Of a stretch of 64,000 nt of DNA, positions 53,224 to 61,054 are shown piece by piece. Positions within the stretch are counted from its first letter, which is position 1; each line of letters begins with the position of its first letter. Location of the stretch: positions 42,382-106,381 of the forward strand of contig DIKO01000098.1 in assembly GCA_002423615.1 (NCBI GenBank). Reading direction: 5' to 3'. The position numbers were made by a program, and so were the translations under genes. A model generated the notes under the pieces. It was not told the origin of the DNA and made no database searches. It saw nothing but the letters and a program-made list of their open reading frames with translations. The stretch comes from Desulfobacteraceae bacterium UBA5616 (GTDB lineage: Bacteria > Desulfobacterota > Desulfobacteria > Desulfobacterales > UBA5616).

Positions 53224-53871
53224 TCAACCCTGTGCCCGGATCGGCGTAATAACGATGGTGACCCTTCGGTTGACGGCGTCATTGGATGATATGGGCTGGG
53301 ATTCGCCATATCCGATAGTAGTGATTCGCTGTGCATTCACCCCCTGCTGGACCAGAGCATTTTTAACCGCATTGGCCCGATCTTCGGAGAGCCTCTGGTT
53401 ATAGGATTCAGACCCGGCGCTGTCCGTATGCCCTTCCACCTGGATCGTTGTCTGCGGATAATTGTTCATCACCGTAGCCACCCGTGCGATTTCAGTCTGT
53501 CCCCCCGGCTTCAATGTGGCGGAATCATAATCAAACATGACCTCTGACCGGAAAGTGGCCACTAATACATCCTCCTCCCTGGTGACAGCCGCAGATTCAG
53601 AAGTTGCAATGGCTGAGCGGAGGTCCTGCTCCTGGCGATCCATATAAGCGCCGATTTGATTCCCGGCGAGTCCGCCCAGTGCAGCCCCGATTCCGGCACC
53701 GATAAGAGTCCCTTTAGTATCCCCTCCGATGACCTGACCGAGGATCGCCCCGACGCCGGCACCCACCGCAGCTCCCGTTCCCGTTCCGCGTTGCTGGCGG
53801 GTTTGCCCGGCACATCCCGACAACATCCATATCATCGCTAAACACAAGCCCCCTGCAATTACTTTTTTCAT
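53224..53871 (-). CDS. OmpA-family lipoprotein with glycine-zipper domain
   Basis: A 215-residue outer-membrane-anchored protein. The signal peptide ends in the lipobox LSGC (Cys20). A glycine-zipper segment follows (about 30-76: GAAVGAGVGAILGQVIGG and GAGIGAALGGLAGNQIGAYM). The C-terminal OmpA domain binds peptidoglycan (FDYDSATLKPGG, VEGHTDSAGSESYNQRLSED, RITTIGYGESQP, NRRVTI). It resembles YiaD/Pal-like proteins. A good AAAGGAGA site precedes the ATG. Converges with the S51-like gene. Confidence 0.94.
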   Translation of the reverse strand: MKKVIAGGLCLAMIWMLSGCAGQTRQQRGTGTGAAVGAGVGAILGQVIGGDTKGTLIGAGIGAALGGLAGNQIGAYMDRQEQDLRSAIATSESAAVTREEDVLVATFRSEVMFDYDSATLKPGGQTEIARVATVMNNYPQTTIQVEGHTDSAGSESYNQRLSEDRANAVKNALVQQGVNAQRITTIGYGESQPISSNDAVNRRVTIVITPIRAQG

Positions 53872-53949
53872 TTTATGTCTCCTTTACGTTGATGGGTTAT
53901 ACTTTTTGTTTATCTTATTTGCTTAATTTGCGCAACATCCAATAACGCC

Positions 53950-54002
53950 GTAGACATCGTACCAATGCCTTTAATGACGGGCCGAAAGACCGTAATGTCT
54001 AC
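53950..54002. repeat. Inverted repeat at the end of rnhB
   Basis: GTAGACAT (53950-53957) and ATGTCTAC (53995-54002) form an 8-base perfect inverted repeat with 37 bases between, and the right arm overlaps the rnhB stop codon. It may be the rnhB-side terminator or an mRNA 3' structure; a T tract is lacking. Confidence 0.35.
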
Positions 54003-54607
54003 AATCCTTCACTGACCCCTTTGAATGTTCTACGATGAATATAGCAGCACCCATACTTGAGGATGGCCGCCTTGTGGGCCTGGGTGGGATAACCTTTGTG
54101 CCGGAGAAATTCGTACTGAGGGAAATCCTGATGATATCTGTCCATCAGGCGGTCACGCGTAACCTTGGCGACGATCGAGGCGCAGGCAACGGAAACGCTT
54201 AACATGTCCCCTTTGATGATGGGTTCCTGAGGCAAGTTCAGGGGAACTTTGAAAATACCGTCGACGATGAGATAATCCGGTTCCGGCAGAAGGTTTTTTA
54301 CGGCCATGGACATGGAAAGCAGGGACGCATTTAATATATTGATTCTGTCGATCTCCGGCGGATCAATAATGCCGATTCCGATGGAAACGGCCTGATCATA
54401 TATTTCATGGTAAAAGCGCTCCCTGGTTTTCGGGGAAAGTTTTTTAGAATCCGTTATCCCGGATGCTTCAAAAATATCCGGTAGAATAACCGCCGCAGAG
54501 ACAACAGGGCCGGCCAGGGGACCCCGGCCGGCCTCATCTATTCCCGCTATTCTGAAAAACCCATTTCTCGCGGCTTTTTTTTCAAATGCCCACAGGTCTG
54601 TTCCCAT
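53999..54607 (-). CDS. rnhB: Ribonuclease HII
   Basis: Cleaves the RNA strand of RNA-DNA hybrids, including single ribonucleotides in DNA. The 202 residues have RIAGIDEAGRGPLAGPVVSA (first catalytic Asp-Glu), ITDSKKLSPKTRE, YLIVDG and ACASIVAKVTRDRLMDRY, the full RNase HII pattern. It follows rplS by 16 bases and probably closes the ffh-rplS operon, a common order. Confidence 0.96.
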   Translation of the reverse strand: MGTDLWAFEKKAARNGFFRIAGIDEAGRGPLAGPVVSAAVILPDIFEASGITDSKKLSPKTRERFYHEIYDQAVSIGIGIIDPPEIDRINILNASLLSMSMAVKNLLPEPDYLIVDGIFKVPLNLPQEPIIKGDMLSVSVACASIVAKVTRDRLMDRYHQDFPQYEFLRHKGYPTQAHKAAILKYGCCYIHRRTFKGVSEGL

Positions 54608-54623
54608 GGCGTCGATGGGTCTT

Positions 54624-54971
54624 TTATTTAAACCGATCCTCTTTGATTCGTGCCGCCTTACCCCTGAGCTTTCTCAGATAATAAATTTTGGCTCGTCGGA
54701 CCCGCCCTTTGGAAACGACCTCTATCTGATCAATAACGGGGGCATGAAGCATGAACACCCTTTCGACACCCACACCGTAGGATACTTTCCGAACGGTAAA
54801 TGTCGAATCGGGGCCGTTGTTCTTTTTGCTGATGACCACACCCTGAAACACCTGGATCCGTTCTTTCTCACCTTCCGTTATTTTAACATGGACCTTTACC
54901 GTATCGCCCGGGGCGAATCCAGGATGGTCAAGGCGCATGTTTTCTTTTTTGAGCATTTGTATCGCGTCCAT
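54624..54971 (-). CDS. rplS: 50S ribosomal protein L19
   Basis: Large-subunit protein at the 30S-50S interface. About 115 residues with FAPGDTVKVHVKITEGEKER, FQGVVISKKNNGPDSTFTVR, SYGVGVERVF and the basic KIYYLRKLRGKAARIKE end. The ATG at 54971 with a GATGAGGG site matches family N-termini better than the upstream GTG/ATG frame to 54983. Part of the ffh operon. Confidence 0.97.
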   Translation of the reverse strand: MDAIQMLKKENMRLDHPGFAPGDTVKVHVKITEGEKERIQVFQGVVISKKNNGPDSTFTVRKVSYGVGVERVFMLHAPVIDQIEVVSKGRVRRAKIYYLRKLRGKAARIKEDRFK

Positions 54972-55099
54972 AATAACCCTCATCTCCTGTTGATATTTTA
55001 ACGCTGAATTCTATGTTTCTGATTGTAAAACGTATTCCTTTTAACGCATGCCGAAATTAAGTCAAGCCAAAATCCACAATTTTATTCATCCGGCGAAAT

Positions 55100-55675
55100 T
55101 TATCGAGCCGTTCCCAAAAGTCGATCCAACATAATGGCCGCTGCACAACGCACCGAAAGATGGTTGTACCCGCTTTTCCCGGCGATGGGCTCCAGAACAA
55201 AATCCGCCGACAAGAGCACCGAATCCGCAAGCCCCCAGGCTGTGCCGAACGCCAGAACATAGGGTTCACCGGCATTCAAAATTCCCCTTAACCGACCGAA
55301 TTCGATACAATCGCCCCACCCGCCGGCGGATGTCGCCACCAGCTTTGGATATCCTTCGCCCCTGCCGGCAATATGAGATTTCACGGATTCCAGTGAATCT
55401 TCCATGCGGATTAAATCCAGCGCCGCTTTTCTCGAACCGTTATATTCGGAGCCCGGTCCTTGTGTCCAGTGTGAAACGATTTTTCCGGCCAGCTCTTTTT
55501 GATCGGCAAGGGGGGTTACCACATAAAACACGTCCACATCATATGTTTTTGCGGCCCTCGCGATATCATGAAGATCCAGGTTGGTCACCGCCGAAGCGAT
55601 GGTCTCGCCGTTCTTATTCACCACCGGATAATGGACCAGCGCCAGATAGATCCTGGGCTTCGATAATGCGTTCAA
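55100..55675 (-). CDS. SPOUT-family RNA methyltransferase next to TrmD
   Basis: A 191-residue protein of the TrmD-associated SAM-dependent RNA methyltransferase family (COG4752-type). It has RIYLALVHYPVVNKNGETIA, AAKTYDVDVFYVVTPLADQ, VATSAGGWGDCIEF and a C-terminal GTAWGLADSVLLSADFVLEP and SGYNHLSVRCAAAIMLDRLL, a SPOUT knot like that of SpoU enzymes. The RNA target is not known. The start is a TTG, 62 bases inside the end of trmD, so the genes are strongly coupled. It lies 129 bases ahead of rplS. Confidence 0.85.
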   Translation of the reverse strand: MNALSKPRIYLALVHYPVVNKNGETIASAVTNLDLHDIARAAKTYDVDVFYVVTPLADQKELAGKIVSHWTQGPGSEYNGSRKAALDLIRMEDSLESVKSHIAGRGEGYPKLVATSAGGWGDCIEFGRLRGILNAGEPYVLAFGTAWGLADSVLLSADFVLEPIAGKSGYNHLSVRCAAAIMLDRLLGTAR

Positions 55676-56402
55676 TTTCGCGCCGCCACCTCTTCAGAAT
55701 ATCCATTTCCCGCTGATCAAAATGCCGGTTCTGTAAAAGATCCTTCCGCTTCAAAAACGTGCGGATCAATGACGATTCCGTCCGCCATTTTTCTATTTCA
55801 CCATGGTTTCCGGATAGCAATACCTCCGGTACCTCATTGCACTCAAACTCTTTCGGCCTTGTATAATGGGCGTGTTCCAGAAGATCATCGGAAAAAGAGT
55901 CCTTTTCAGCAGAGTCTTCACCGCCCAGTGCCCCGGGTATCAACCGGGTGACGGCTTCAATGACAACCATCGCAGCCAGTTCTCCTCCGGTGAGGATATA
56001 ATCACCGATGGAGACCTCATCATCGATGAATTCGTAACAGACTCTTTCGTCGATCCCTTCATAGCGACCGCACACCAAGACAAGCCCCTCATCCTGCAAA
56101 AAGGCTGCGGCCATTTTCTGATTAAAAGCCCTGCCCTGAGGGGTCAACAATACAGTTCTCGGGTTTTTGACCATGTTCCGCCCATGGCGGATAGCCGCCG
56201 CCAGAGGTTCCGGCTTCATCACCATGCCGGACCCGCCGCCATAGGGCCGGTCATCCGTAACCCGGTGCCGGCCTTCTGCAAAATCCCTGATATCAACGGC
56301 AGAGGCGGTAATCTTGTTTTTTTCGATGGCTCTCTTGATAATCCCATACCCCCAAAAGGCATCGAACATCCGGGGGAAAATGGTCAAGGCAACAAAATTC
56401 AT
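55614..56402 (-). CDS. trmD: tRNA (guanine-N1)-methyltransferase TrmD
   Basis: Methylates N1 of G37 in tRNAs, preventing frameshifts. The 262 residues carry VALTIFPRMFDAFWGYGIIK, RPYGGGSGMVMKPEPL, the knot segment YEGIDERVCYEFIDDEVSIG with DYILTGGELAAMVVIEAVTR, and the C-terminal domain with YTRPKEF. Usual length. It lies between rimM and the SPOUT methylase. Confidence 0.97.
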   Translation of the reverse strand: MNFVALTIFPRMFDAFWGYGIIKRAIEKNKITASAVDIRDFAEGRHRVTDDRPYGGGSGMVMKPEPLAAAIRHGRNMVKNPRTVLLTPQGRAFNQKMAAAFLQDEGLVLVCGRYEGIDERVCYEFIDDEVSIGDYILTGGELAAMVVIEAVTRLIPGALGGEDSAEKDSFSDDLLEHAHYTRPKEFECNEVPEVLLSGNHGEIEKWRTESSLIRTFLKRKDLLQNRHFDQREMDILKRWRREIERIIEAQDLSGAGPLSGGE

Positions 56403-56421
56403 CGATATAAAACCACTTGAA

Positions 56422-56952
56422 TTATAAACCCTCGGGTAAGCTCACCCGCATGACTTTCTGTTTGAGATGAATTTCAAGCACGACTTTCGCCAACGCCGGA
56501 ACCAGTGTTTCCCCACCTGGCCCCCTGACGACATAAACATCATTGCCGCCGGTTTGAATGATCGATTCGATGTTTCCGATCATGACGTTTTCCGTGGTCC
56601 ATACGGCAAGCCCGATGAGATCGGACCAGTAATATTCACCTTCCTCGAGCTCGGGCATTTCGCTTCTGCTCATCATCAGATCGGAGCCAGTCATGGATTC
56701 CGCCTCAGCCCGATCGGTTATGCCATCAAGCGATAAAAGCACCCCCCGTTTAAAAGGGGTGACCCCTTTGATCTTGTAATTTCGGTGCAGGCCCGATTTA
56801 TTTCGGACAATCACCAATGCATCAGGCGCCAGAAGGGACAGCGCTTCCGAATGAGAAAGAATTTTCAGGCTCCCCTTAACGCCATGGGCGCCGACAATTT
56901 TCCCAATGGATAAGAGGCGTTCCTTGTCCACCGCATTATTCAACAATTTCAA
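56422..56952 (-). CDS. rimM: 16S rRNA processing protein RimM
   Basis: Assembly factor for the 30S head that binds S19. The 176 residues show LLSIGKIVGAHGVKGSLKIL, FKRGVLLSLDGITDRAEAE, a PRC-barrel half with YYWSDLIGLAVW and GGNDVYVVRGPGGETLVPAL. The start is uncertain: TTG at 56952 overlaps khpA by 17 bases, and GTG at 56928 is an alternative; neither has a clear ribosome site. Operon context supports the call. Confidence 0.94.
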   Translation of the reverse strand: MKLLNNAVDKERLLSIGKIVGAHGVKGSLKILSHSEALSLLAPDALVIVRNKSGLHRNYKIKGVTPFKRGVLLSLDGITDRAEAESMTGSDLMMSRSEMPELEEGEYYWSDLIGLAVWTTENVMIGNIESIIQTGGNDVYVVRGPGGETLVPALAKVVLEIHLKQKVMRVSLPEGL

Positions 56953-57166
56953 GCACGGTTCGTTTTTTGACCTTGGCGGATGCCGCGCTTAAGATGGTCC
57001 GCATGGCCCGCGCGGTTCTCCCCTGCTTTCCGATCACCTTCCCTAAATCCTCTTTTGCCACCTTCAATTCCAGTACCGAGGTCTGATTTCCCTCGACTTC
57101 TGCCACCTCTACCTGTTCCGGATTGTCCACTAAGGCCTGAGCAATGTATTTAATCAGCTCTTTCAT
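56936..57166 (-). CDS. khpA: KH-domain RNA-binding protein KhpA (YlqC family)
   Basis: A 76-residue single KH-domain protein found between rpsP and rimM in many bacteria. The VIGKQGRTARAMRTIL loop is the KH GxxG RNA-binding element (GKQG). In Gram-positive bacteria it works with KhpB/EloR in post-transcriptional control; the role here is inferred by family. AAAGGAGACGG precedes the ATG. Confidence 0.93.
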   Translation of the reverse strand: MKELIKYIAQALVDNPEQVEVAEVEGNQTSVLELKVAKEDLGKVIGKQGRTARAMRTILSAASAKVKKRTVLEIVE

Positions 57167-57211
57167 AGCTCCGTCTCCTTTATTGGCGGTTGAGAATAAG
57201 GGGTAGGGATG

Positions 57212-57466
57212 CTATTCGGATCTTGTGAAAAACCCCTCTTTTTTTAACAGGCTTTTCACCGTATCCGTCGGAATAGCACCCTGCTGCATCCAATATTGAA
57301 CCCGATCGTTTTTTAAATTGACTTCAGCAGGATTCATCAAAGGGTTGTAAGTCCCCAGGGTTTCCAAAAATCTTCCGTCTCTGGGGGATTCGATATCGGT
57401 AACAACAATTCGGTAAAACGGTCTTTTTTTGGCCCCGTGTCTGGACAGCCTGATCTTCACTGACAT
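57212..57466 (-). CDS. rpsP: 30S ribosomal protein S16
   Basis: Small-subunit assembly protein of 84 residues. Family marks: VKIRLSRHGAKKRPFYRIVV, SPRDGRFLETLGTYNP and DRVQYWMQQGAIPTDTVKSL. AAGGAGA precedes the ATG. It follows ffh by 13 bases and leads the ribosomal part of the operon. Confidence 0.98.
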   Translation of the reverse strand: MSVKIRLSRHGAKKRPFYRIVVTDIESPRDGRFLETLGTYNPLMNPAEVNLKNDRVQYWMQQGAIPTDTVKSLLKKEGFFTRSE

Positions 57467-57479
57467 ATGGTTTATCTCC

Positions 57480-58811
57480 TTAAAACGGCAGCATGCCCCG
57501 GCCTAAACCCCGCATGCCGCCTTTATTGATTTGCTTTATCATTTTCATGACCTGCGCATAATTTTTCAGCAATTTATTTACTTCTTGTACACTGGTTCCA
57601 CTGCCTTTGGCAATCCTTTTTCGGCGGCTGCCGTTGATTATGGCGTATCGCTTTCGCTCAAGGGGCGTCATGGAATTAATGATGGCTTCAATATGAATGA
57701 GCTCCCTGTCATCAACTTCAACATTTTTAAGCTGCTTGATCTTTCCCATGCCCGGGATCATGCCGATCATTTCGGACAAAGAGCCCATCTTTCGAACCTG
57801 AACCATCTGATTCCTGAAATCCTCGAGGGTGAACTCGCTTTTTCGCAGTTTTTTTTCCAGTTCGGCAGCTTCTTTTTGATCCACGACAGACTGGGCCTTT
57901 TCAATCAGGGTCAGTACATCCCCCATTCCCAGAATCTTAGAAGCCATCCGATCCGGGTGAAAGGTTTCCAGATCGCTTAATTTTTCACCCACGCCGACAA
58001 ATTTTATCGGCTTGTTCGTAACCGCCTTTATGGAAAGGGCAGCCCCGCCTCGGGCATCGCCATCCATTTTGGTCAAGACAACTCCGCTGATATCCAGAAG
58101 GTCATCAAAGGATTTGGCGATATTAACGGCATCCTGTCCCGTCATGGCATCGGCCACCAAAAGGATTTCAGCCGGTTTCACCATGGTTTTGATACGGGAA
58201 AGCTCTCCCATTAACGCTTCATCGATATGGAGCCGACCTGCCGTATCGATGAGAAGGGTATCGCACCCTTCCTTAAGGGAGGCGACCCGGGCGTTCCGGC
58301 AGATATCAACCGGGTCCATCTTCGGGTCGGACGGAAAAACCGGCGTATTCAACTGACTCCCGAGCTTGGCAAGCTGTTCAATGGCTGCAGGCCGATAGAC
58401 GTCCGCCGGGACAAGGTAGGGCTTTCGACCCTGTTTTCTTAAAAAGACCGCAAGCTTTCCGGCGGTGGTGGTCTTGCCCGAACCCTGCAACCCCACCAGC
58501 ATCAAAGAAACGGGCGCGGCGCCTGAAAGGATGAGCGCTTCATGGGTTGAGCCCATGAGTTCGGTGAGCTTTTCGTTGACGATTTTGATCACCTGCTGTC
58601 CCGGAGTCAGGCTTTTCATCACTTCCTGGCCCAAGGCCCGTTCCTTGATATCCGCAACGAACTTTTTCACCACCCGATAATGGACATCGGCTTCAAGGAG
58701 AGCCATCCGGACTTCCTTTAACCCCTCCTGAATATTCTGTTCCGTAAGCTTGCCGTGCCCCTTAAGCTTTTTAAAAACGGCGTCCAGTTTATCGCTTAAA
58801 TTTTCAAACAT
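57480..58811 (-). CDS. ffh: Signal recognition particle protein Ffh
   Basis: SRP54 GTPase that binds signal peptides and 4.5S RNA and targets ribosomes to the membrane. The 443 residues have the N domain (MFENLSDKLDAVFKKLKG), the G domain with LVGLQGSGKTTTAGKLA, LIDTAGRLHIDEALMGEL and LTKMDGDARGGAALSI, and a methionine-rich M domain ending MKMIKQINKGGMRGLGRGML. Full length. First gene of the translation operon. Confidence 0.98.
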   Translation of the reverse strand: MFENLSDKLDAVFKKLKGHGKLTEQNIQEGLKEVRMALLEADVHYRVVKKFVADIKERALGQEVMKSLTPGQQVIKIVNEKLTELMGSTHEALILSGAAPVSLMLVGLQGSGKTTTAGKLAVFLRKQGRKPYLVPADVYRPAAIEQLAKLGSQLNTPVFPSDPKMDPVDICRNARVASLKEGCDTLLIDTAGRLHIDEALMGELSRIKTMVKPAEILLVADAMTGQDAVNIAKSFDDLLDISGVVLTKMDGDARGGAALSIKAVTNKPIKFVGVGEKLSDLETFHPDRMASKILGMGDVLTLIEKAQSVVDQKEAAELEKKLRKSEFTLEDFRNQMVQVRKMGSLSEMIGMIPGMGKIKQLKNVEVDDRELIHIEAIINSMTPLERKRYAIINGSRRKRIAKGSGTSVQEVNKLLKNYAQVMKMIKQINKGGMRGLGRGMLPF

Positions 58812-58867
58812 AAAATAATTCCAAAGTGTTTTCCCACAAGATATGTCTAATTTTTACGAAATCCTTG

Positions 58868-58896
58868 GAAATAATATGGAAAAAATGCTATGTCAA
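58868..58896 (-). promoter_or_regulatory. Promoter of the ffh operon
   Basis: On the minus strand TTGACA (58891-58896) and a weaker TATTTC (58868-58873) are 17 bases apart; a TATTAT lies three bases closer. It sits 57 bases ahead of the ffh ATG in an AT-rich divergent gap shared with rlmN. Confidence 0.5.
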
Positions 58897-58935
58897 GATA
58901 TATTTGTAAACCTGTCTGCATAAGGATAACGCGCA

Positions 58936-60012
58936 TTGAACGACGGCACAAACCCAAAAATTGACATTTTAGATCTGGACATGAAAGAACTTTCCGCATG
59001 GCTGACGGCGCAGGGCATCAAGCCCTTTCATGCAAAACAGATTTTTAAATGGGTGTTCTGCTCCCAGGAAGACACTTTTTCCGGTATGACGGATCTGAGC
59101 AAAGCACTCCGGTCATCTCTGGACCAATGGTTTTTCATCAGCCGCCTGACAAGCGTGAAAACGGAATATTCTTCAGACGGGACCAGGAAATACCTGCTGC
59201 AGTTGAAGGACGGACATCATATCGAAACCGTGCTCATCCCCGAAAGCGATCATTACACCCTCTGCATTTCAACCCAGGTGGGGTGCGCCCAGGGATGCCG
59301 TTTCTGCCTGACTGCCAGTGGCGGGTTCATCAGAAACCTCTCCCGGGCGGAAATCATCGCCCAGGTAAGGGATGTTCAAAAAGATTTATCCCGGGACGCC
59401 CCCCGGCTGACCAATATCGTCATCATGGGCATGGGAGAACCCCTGGCCAATTACCGGAATGTCGTCAGCGCCATCAACACCCTGGTGGATGGAGATTTCG
59501 GTTTGAAGTTTTCCAGTCGAAGGTTGACATTATCCACCGTGGGTCTGGTTCCCCGTCTTTACGATCTTGGCCGTGACACCGCCGTAAACCTCGCCGTTTC
59601 CTTAAATGCGACGGACAATAAAACCCGGGACATGCTCATGCCCGTCAACCGGAATTACCCTGTGGAAAAACTGATCGAGGCTTGCCGGACCTACCCGCTG
59701 AAACCCCGTCGGCGGATCACCTTCGAGTACATTCTCATCAAAGGCGTGAATGACGGGGTTGAGGATGCCCATCGACTGGCAAAACTGTTGCGGCCGATAA
59801 AGGCGAAAATCAATCTTATCCCCTTTAACGAACACGAAGGATGCGATTTTCAGAGGCCGGAAGAATCGGTCATCTTAAAATTCCAGGATATTCTGGCGAA
59901 TAACAATTTTACCGCCATGATTCGATACAGCAAGGGAGGGGACATTTCCGCCGCTTGCGGGCAATTGCGAGCCAGGTTGAAAAAAGCCGATTTTAAATTA
60001 TCAGATGCTTGA
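58936..60012 (+). CDS. rlmN: Dual-specificity RNA methyltransferase RlmN
   Basis: Radical-SAM enzyme that makes m2A2503 in 23S rRNA and m2A37 in tRNA. The 358 residues include IKPFHAKQIFKWVF, the radical-SAM motif CAQGCRFCLTA (CxxxCxxC), MGMGEPLANYRNVV, SLNATDNKTRDML, and the late Cys in DISAACGQLRAR that forms the methyl-Cys/RNA adduct. The start is a TTG with AAGGAT upstream; an ATG at 58981 would drop the conserved start. Its 3' end overlaps the converging PP-loop gene by 20 bases. Confidence 0.96.
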   Translation: MNDGTNPKIDILDLDMKELSAWLTAQGIKPFHAKQIFKWVFCSQEDTFSGMTDLSKALRSSLDQWFFISRLTSVKTEYSSDGTRKYLLQLKDGHHIETVLIPESDHYTLCISTQVGCAQGCRFCLTASGGFIRNLSRAEIIAQVRDVQKDLSRDAPRLTNIVIMGMGEPLANYRNVVSAINTLVDGDFGLKFSSRRLTLSTVGLVPRLYDLGRDTAVNLAVSLNATDNKTRDMLMPVNRNYPVEKLIEACRTYPLKPRRRITFEYILIKGVNDGVEDAHRLAKLLRPIKAKINLIPFNEHEGCDFQRPEESVILKFQDILANNNFTAMIRYSKGGDISAACGQLRARLKKADFKLSDA

Positions 60013-60994
60013 TTTCTCGGGGCATTATGGGAATCACCCTTAACGTATCCCTTCGGCCCGGGGTTTTAATGCAGACCTCCACCTCTGTTTCCATGGGTGC
60101 TTTGGCATATCCGGCGCATATGGCGGCGGCCAGGAGAACAAGGTCTTTTGCGGCCCGGGACGGCATCAAAACGATCGGACCGGGCAATTTTTCCAGTTTC
60201 AGGACAATTTCCTTCTCCGGACGATAACAGGAGGATATGGATTCGTTGTCTTCCCGGGTTCTGCCGACAATAATTTTAACCGCTTCGGTCAGCCTGAGAT
60301 GGCGGCCGTATTTTAAAAGCTCGAGATCGGATTCTTCAACATCGACCTGATGATGAAACAGGTCTTTCAATCGGACTGAAAATCCCTTGTCCGTCAAAAG
60401 ACACCCCCCTGCAGGAGCCGGATACCGGGTGACACCGAATTTCCGGGCCAGTTCGATCTGGGGTTTTCGGGAGCGTCCCATAAGATCCAGCAGCAGTTCC
60501 CGGTTTACTTTGCCCTGAATCTCCGGGAGAGTTTCCGGCAGGTGTTTTGCGCTTAAGGGGCGCAGGATATGGCCCTCATATCCTGAATGTTTTTCCACAT
60601 ACCGCAGGGATTGTTTGGTCTGGGACATGGGCCTCTGACCCACCACTTCCCCGCTGAACAAGAAATCAAAGCCCGCGTCCTTCATCTCATCACCCGCCAG
60701 CCTGAACATCAGGGAATGGCAATCCATGCAGGGGTTCATGTTTTTACCATATCCCGCCGGCGGGTTCCTCAGCATGACCAGATACATCGGGGTAATGTTT
60801 TTGACCCTTAGGGGGATATCGGCCCGGGCGGACGCTTCAAAGGCATTACGGGAAGAGAAGAAGGGGGTCTCAAATGCGATCCATTCCACTTCTATACCCT
60901 GCTCTCTTAAGACCAGGGCCGACAATATGCTGTCAAGGCCTCCCGAGCAAAGCCCCAAAGCCCGTATTCTTTTTTTTTCGCTCATATTCATCAT
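59993..60994 (-). CDS. PP-loop ATPase of the ThiI/MnmA-like group
   Basis: A 333-residue protein starting with an ATP-pyrophosphatase loop, LGLCSGGLDSILSALVL (SGGLDS at 17-22). A CMDC pair (Cys89, Cys92) and GEVVGQRPMSQ follow, as in tRNA thiolation and related sulfurtransferase enzymes, then PAPAGGCLLTD and a C-terminal part with an NFACT-R-like look (SSCYRPEKEIVLKLEKLPGP). Likely modifies a tRNA with sulfur, but the THUMP domain of true ThiI is absent, so substrate is open. The ATG follows the T tract of the fdhA terminator directly. No ribosome site outside that hairpin. Confidence 0.8.
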   Translation of the reverse strand: MMNMSEKKRIRALGLCSGGLDSILSALVLREQGIEVEWIAFETPFFSSRNAFEASARADIPLRVKNITPMYLVMLRNPPAGYGKNMNPCMDCHSLMFRLAGDEMKDAGFDFLFSGEVVGQRPMSQTKQSLRYVEKHSGYEGHILRPLSAKHLPETLPEIQGKVNRELLLDLMGRSRKPQIELARKFGVTRYPAPAGGCLLTDKGFSVRLKDLFHHQVDVEESDLELLKYGRHLRLTEAVKIIVGRTREDNESISSCYRPEKEIVLKLEKLPGPIVLMPSRAAKDLVLLAAAICAGYAKAPMETEVEVCIKTPGRRDTLRVIPIMPREIKHLII

Positions 60995-61032
60995 AAAAAA
61001 GCATCCGTTTTGCGGACCCGCAAAACGGATGC
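60995..61032 (-). terminator. Rho-independent terminator of fdhA
   Basis: A near-perfect stem (61001-61015 with 61018-61032, GCATCCGTTTTGCGG and its complement; tight loop) is followed on the minus strand by six T (60995-61000). This is the classic intrinsic terminator for fdhA, which ends 22 bases earlier. The PP-loop gene ATG begins immediately after the T tract. Confidence 0.85.
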
Positions 61033-61054
61033 GACGGTGGCGTTATTGATGCGG

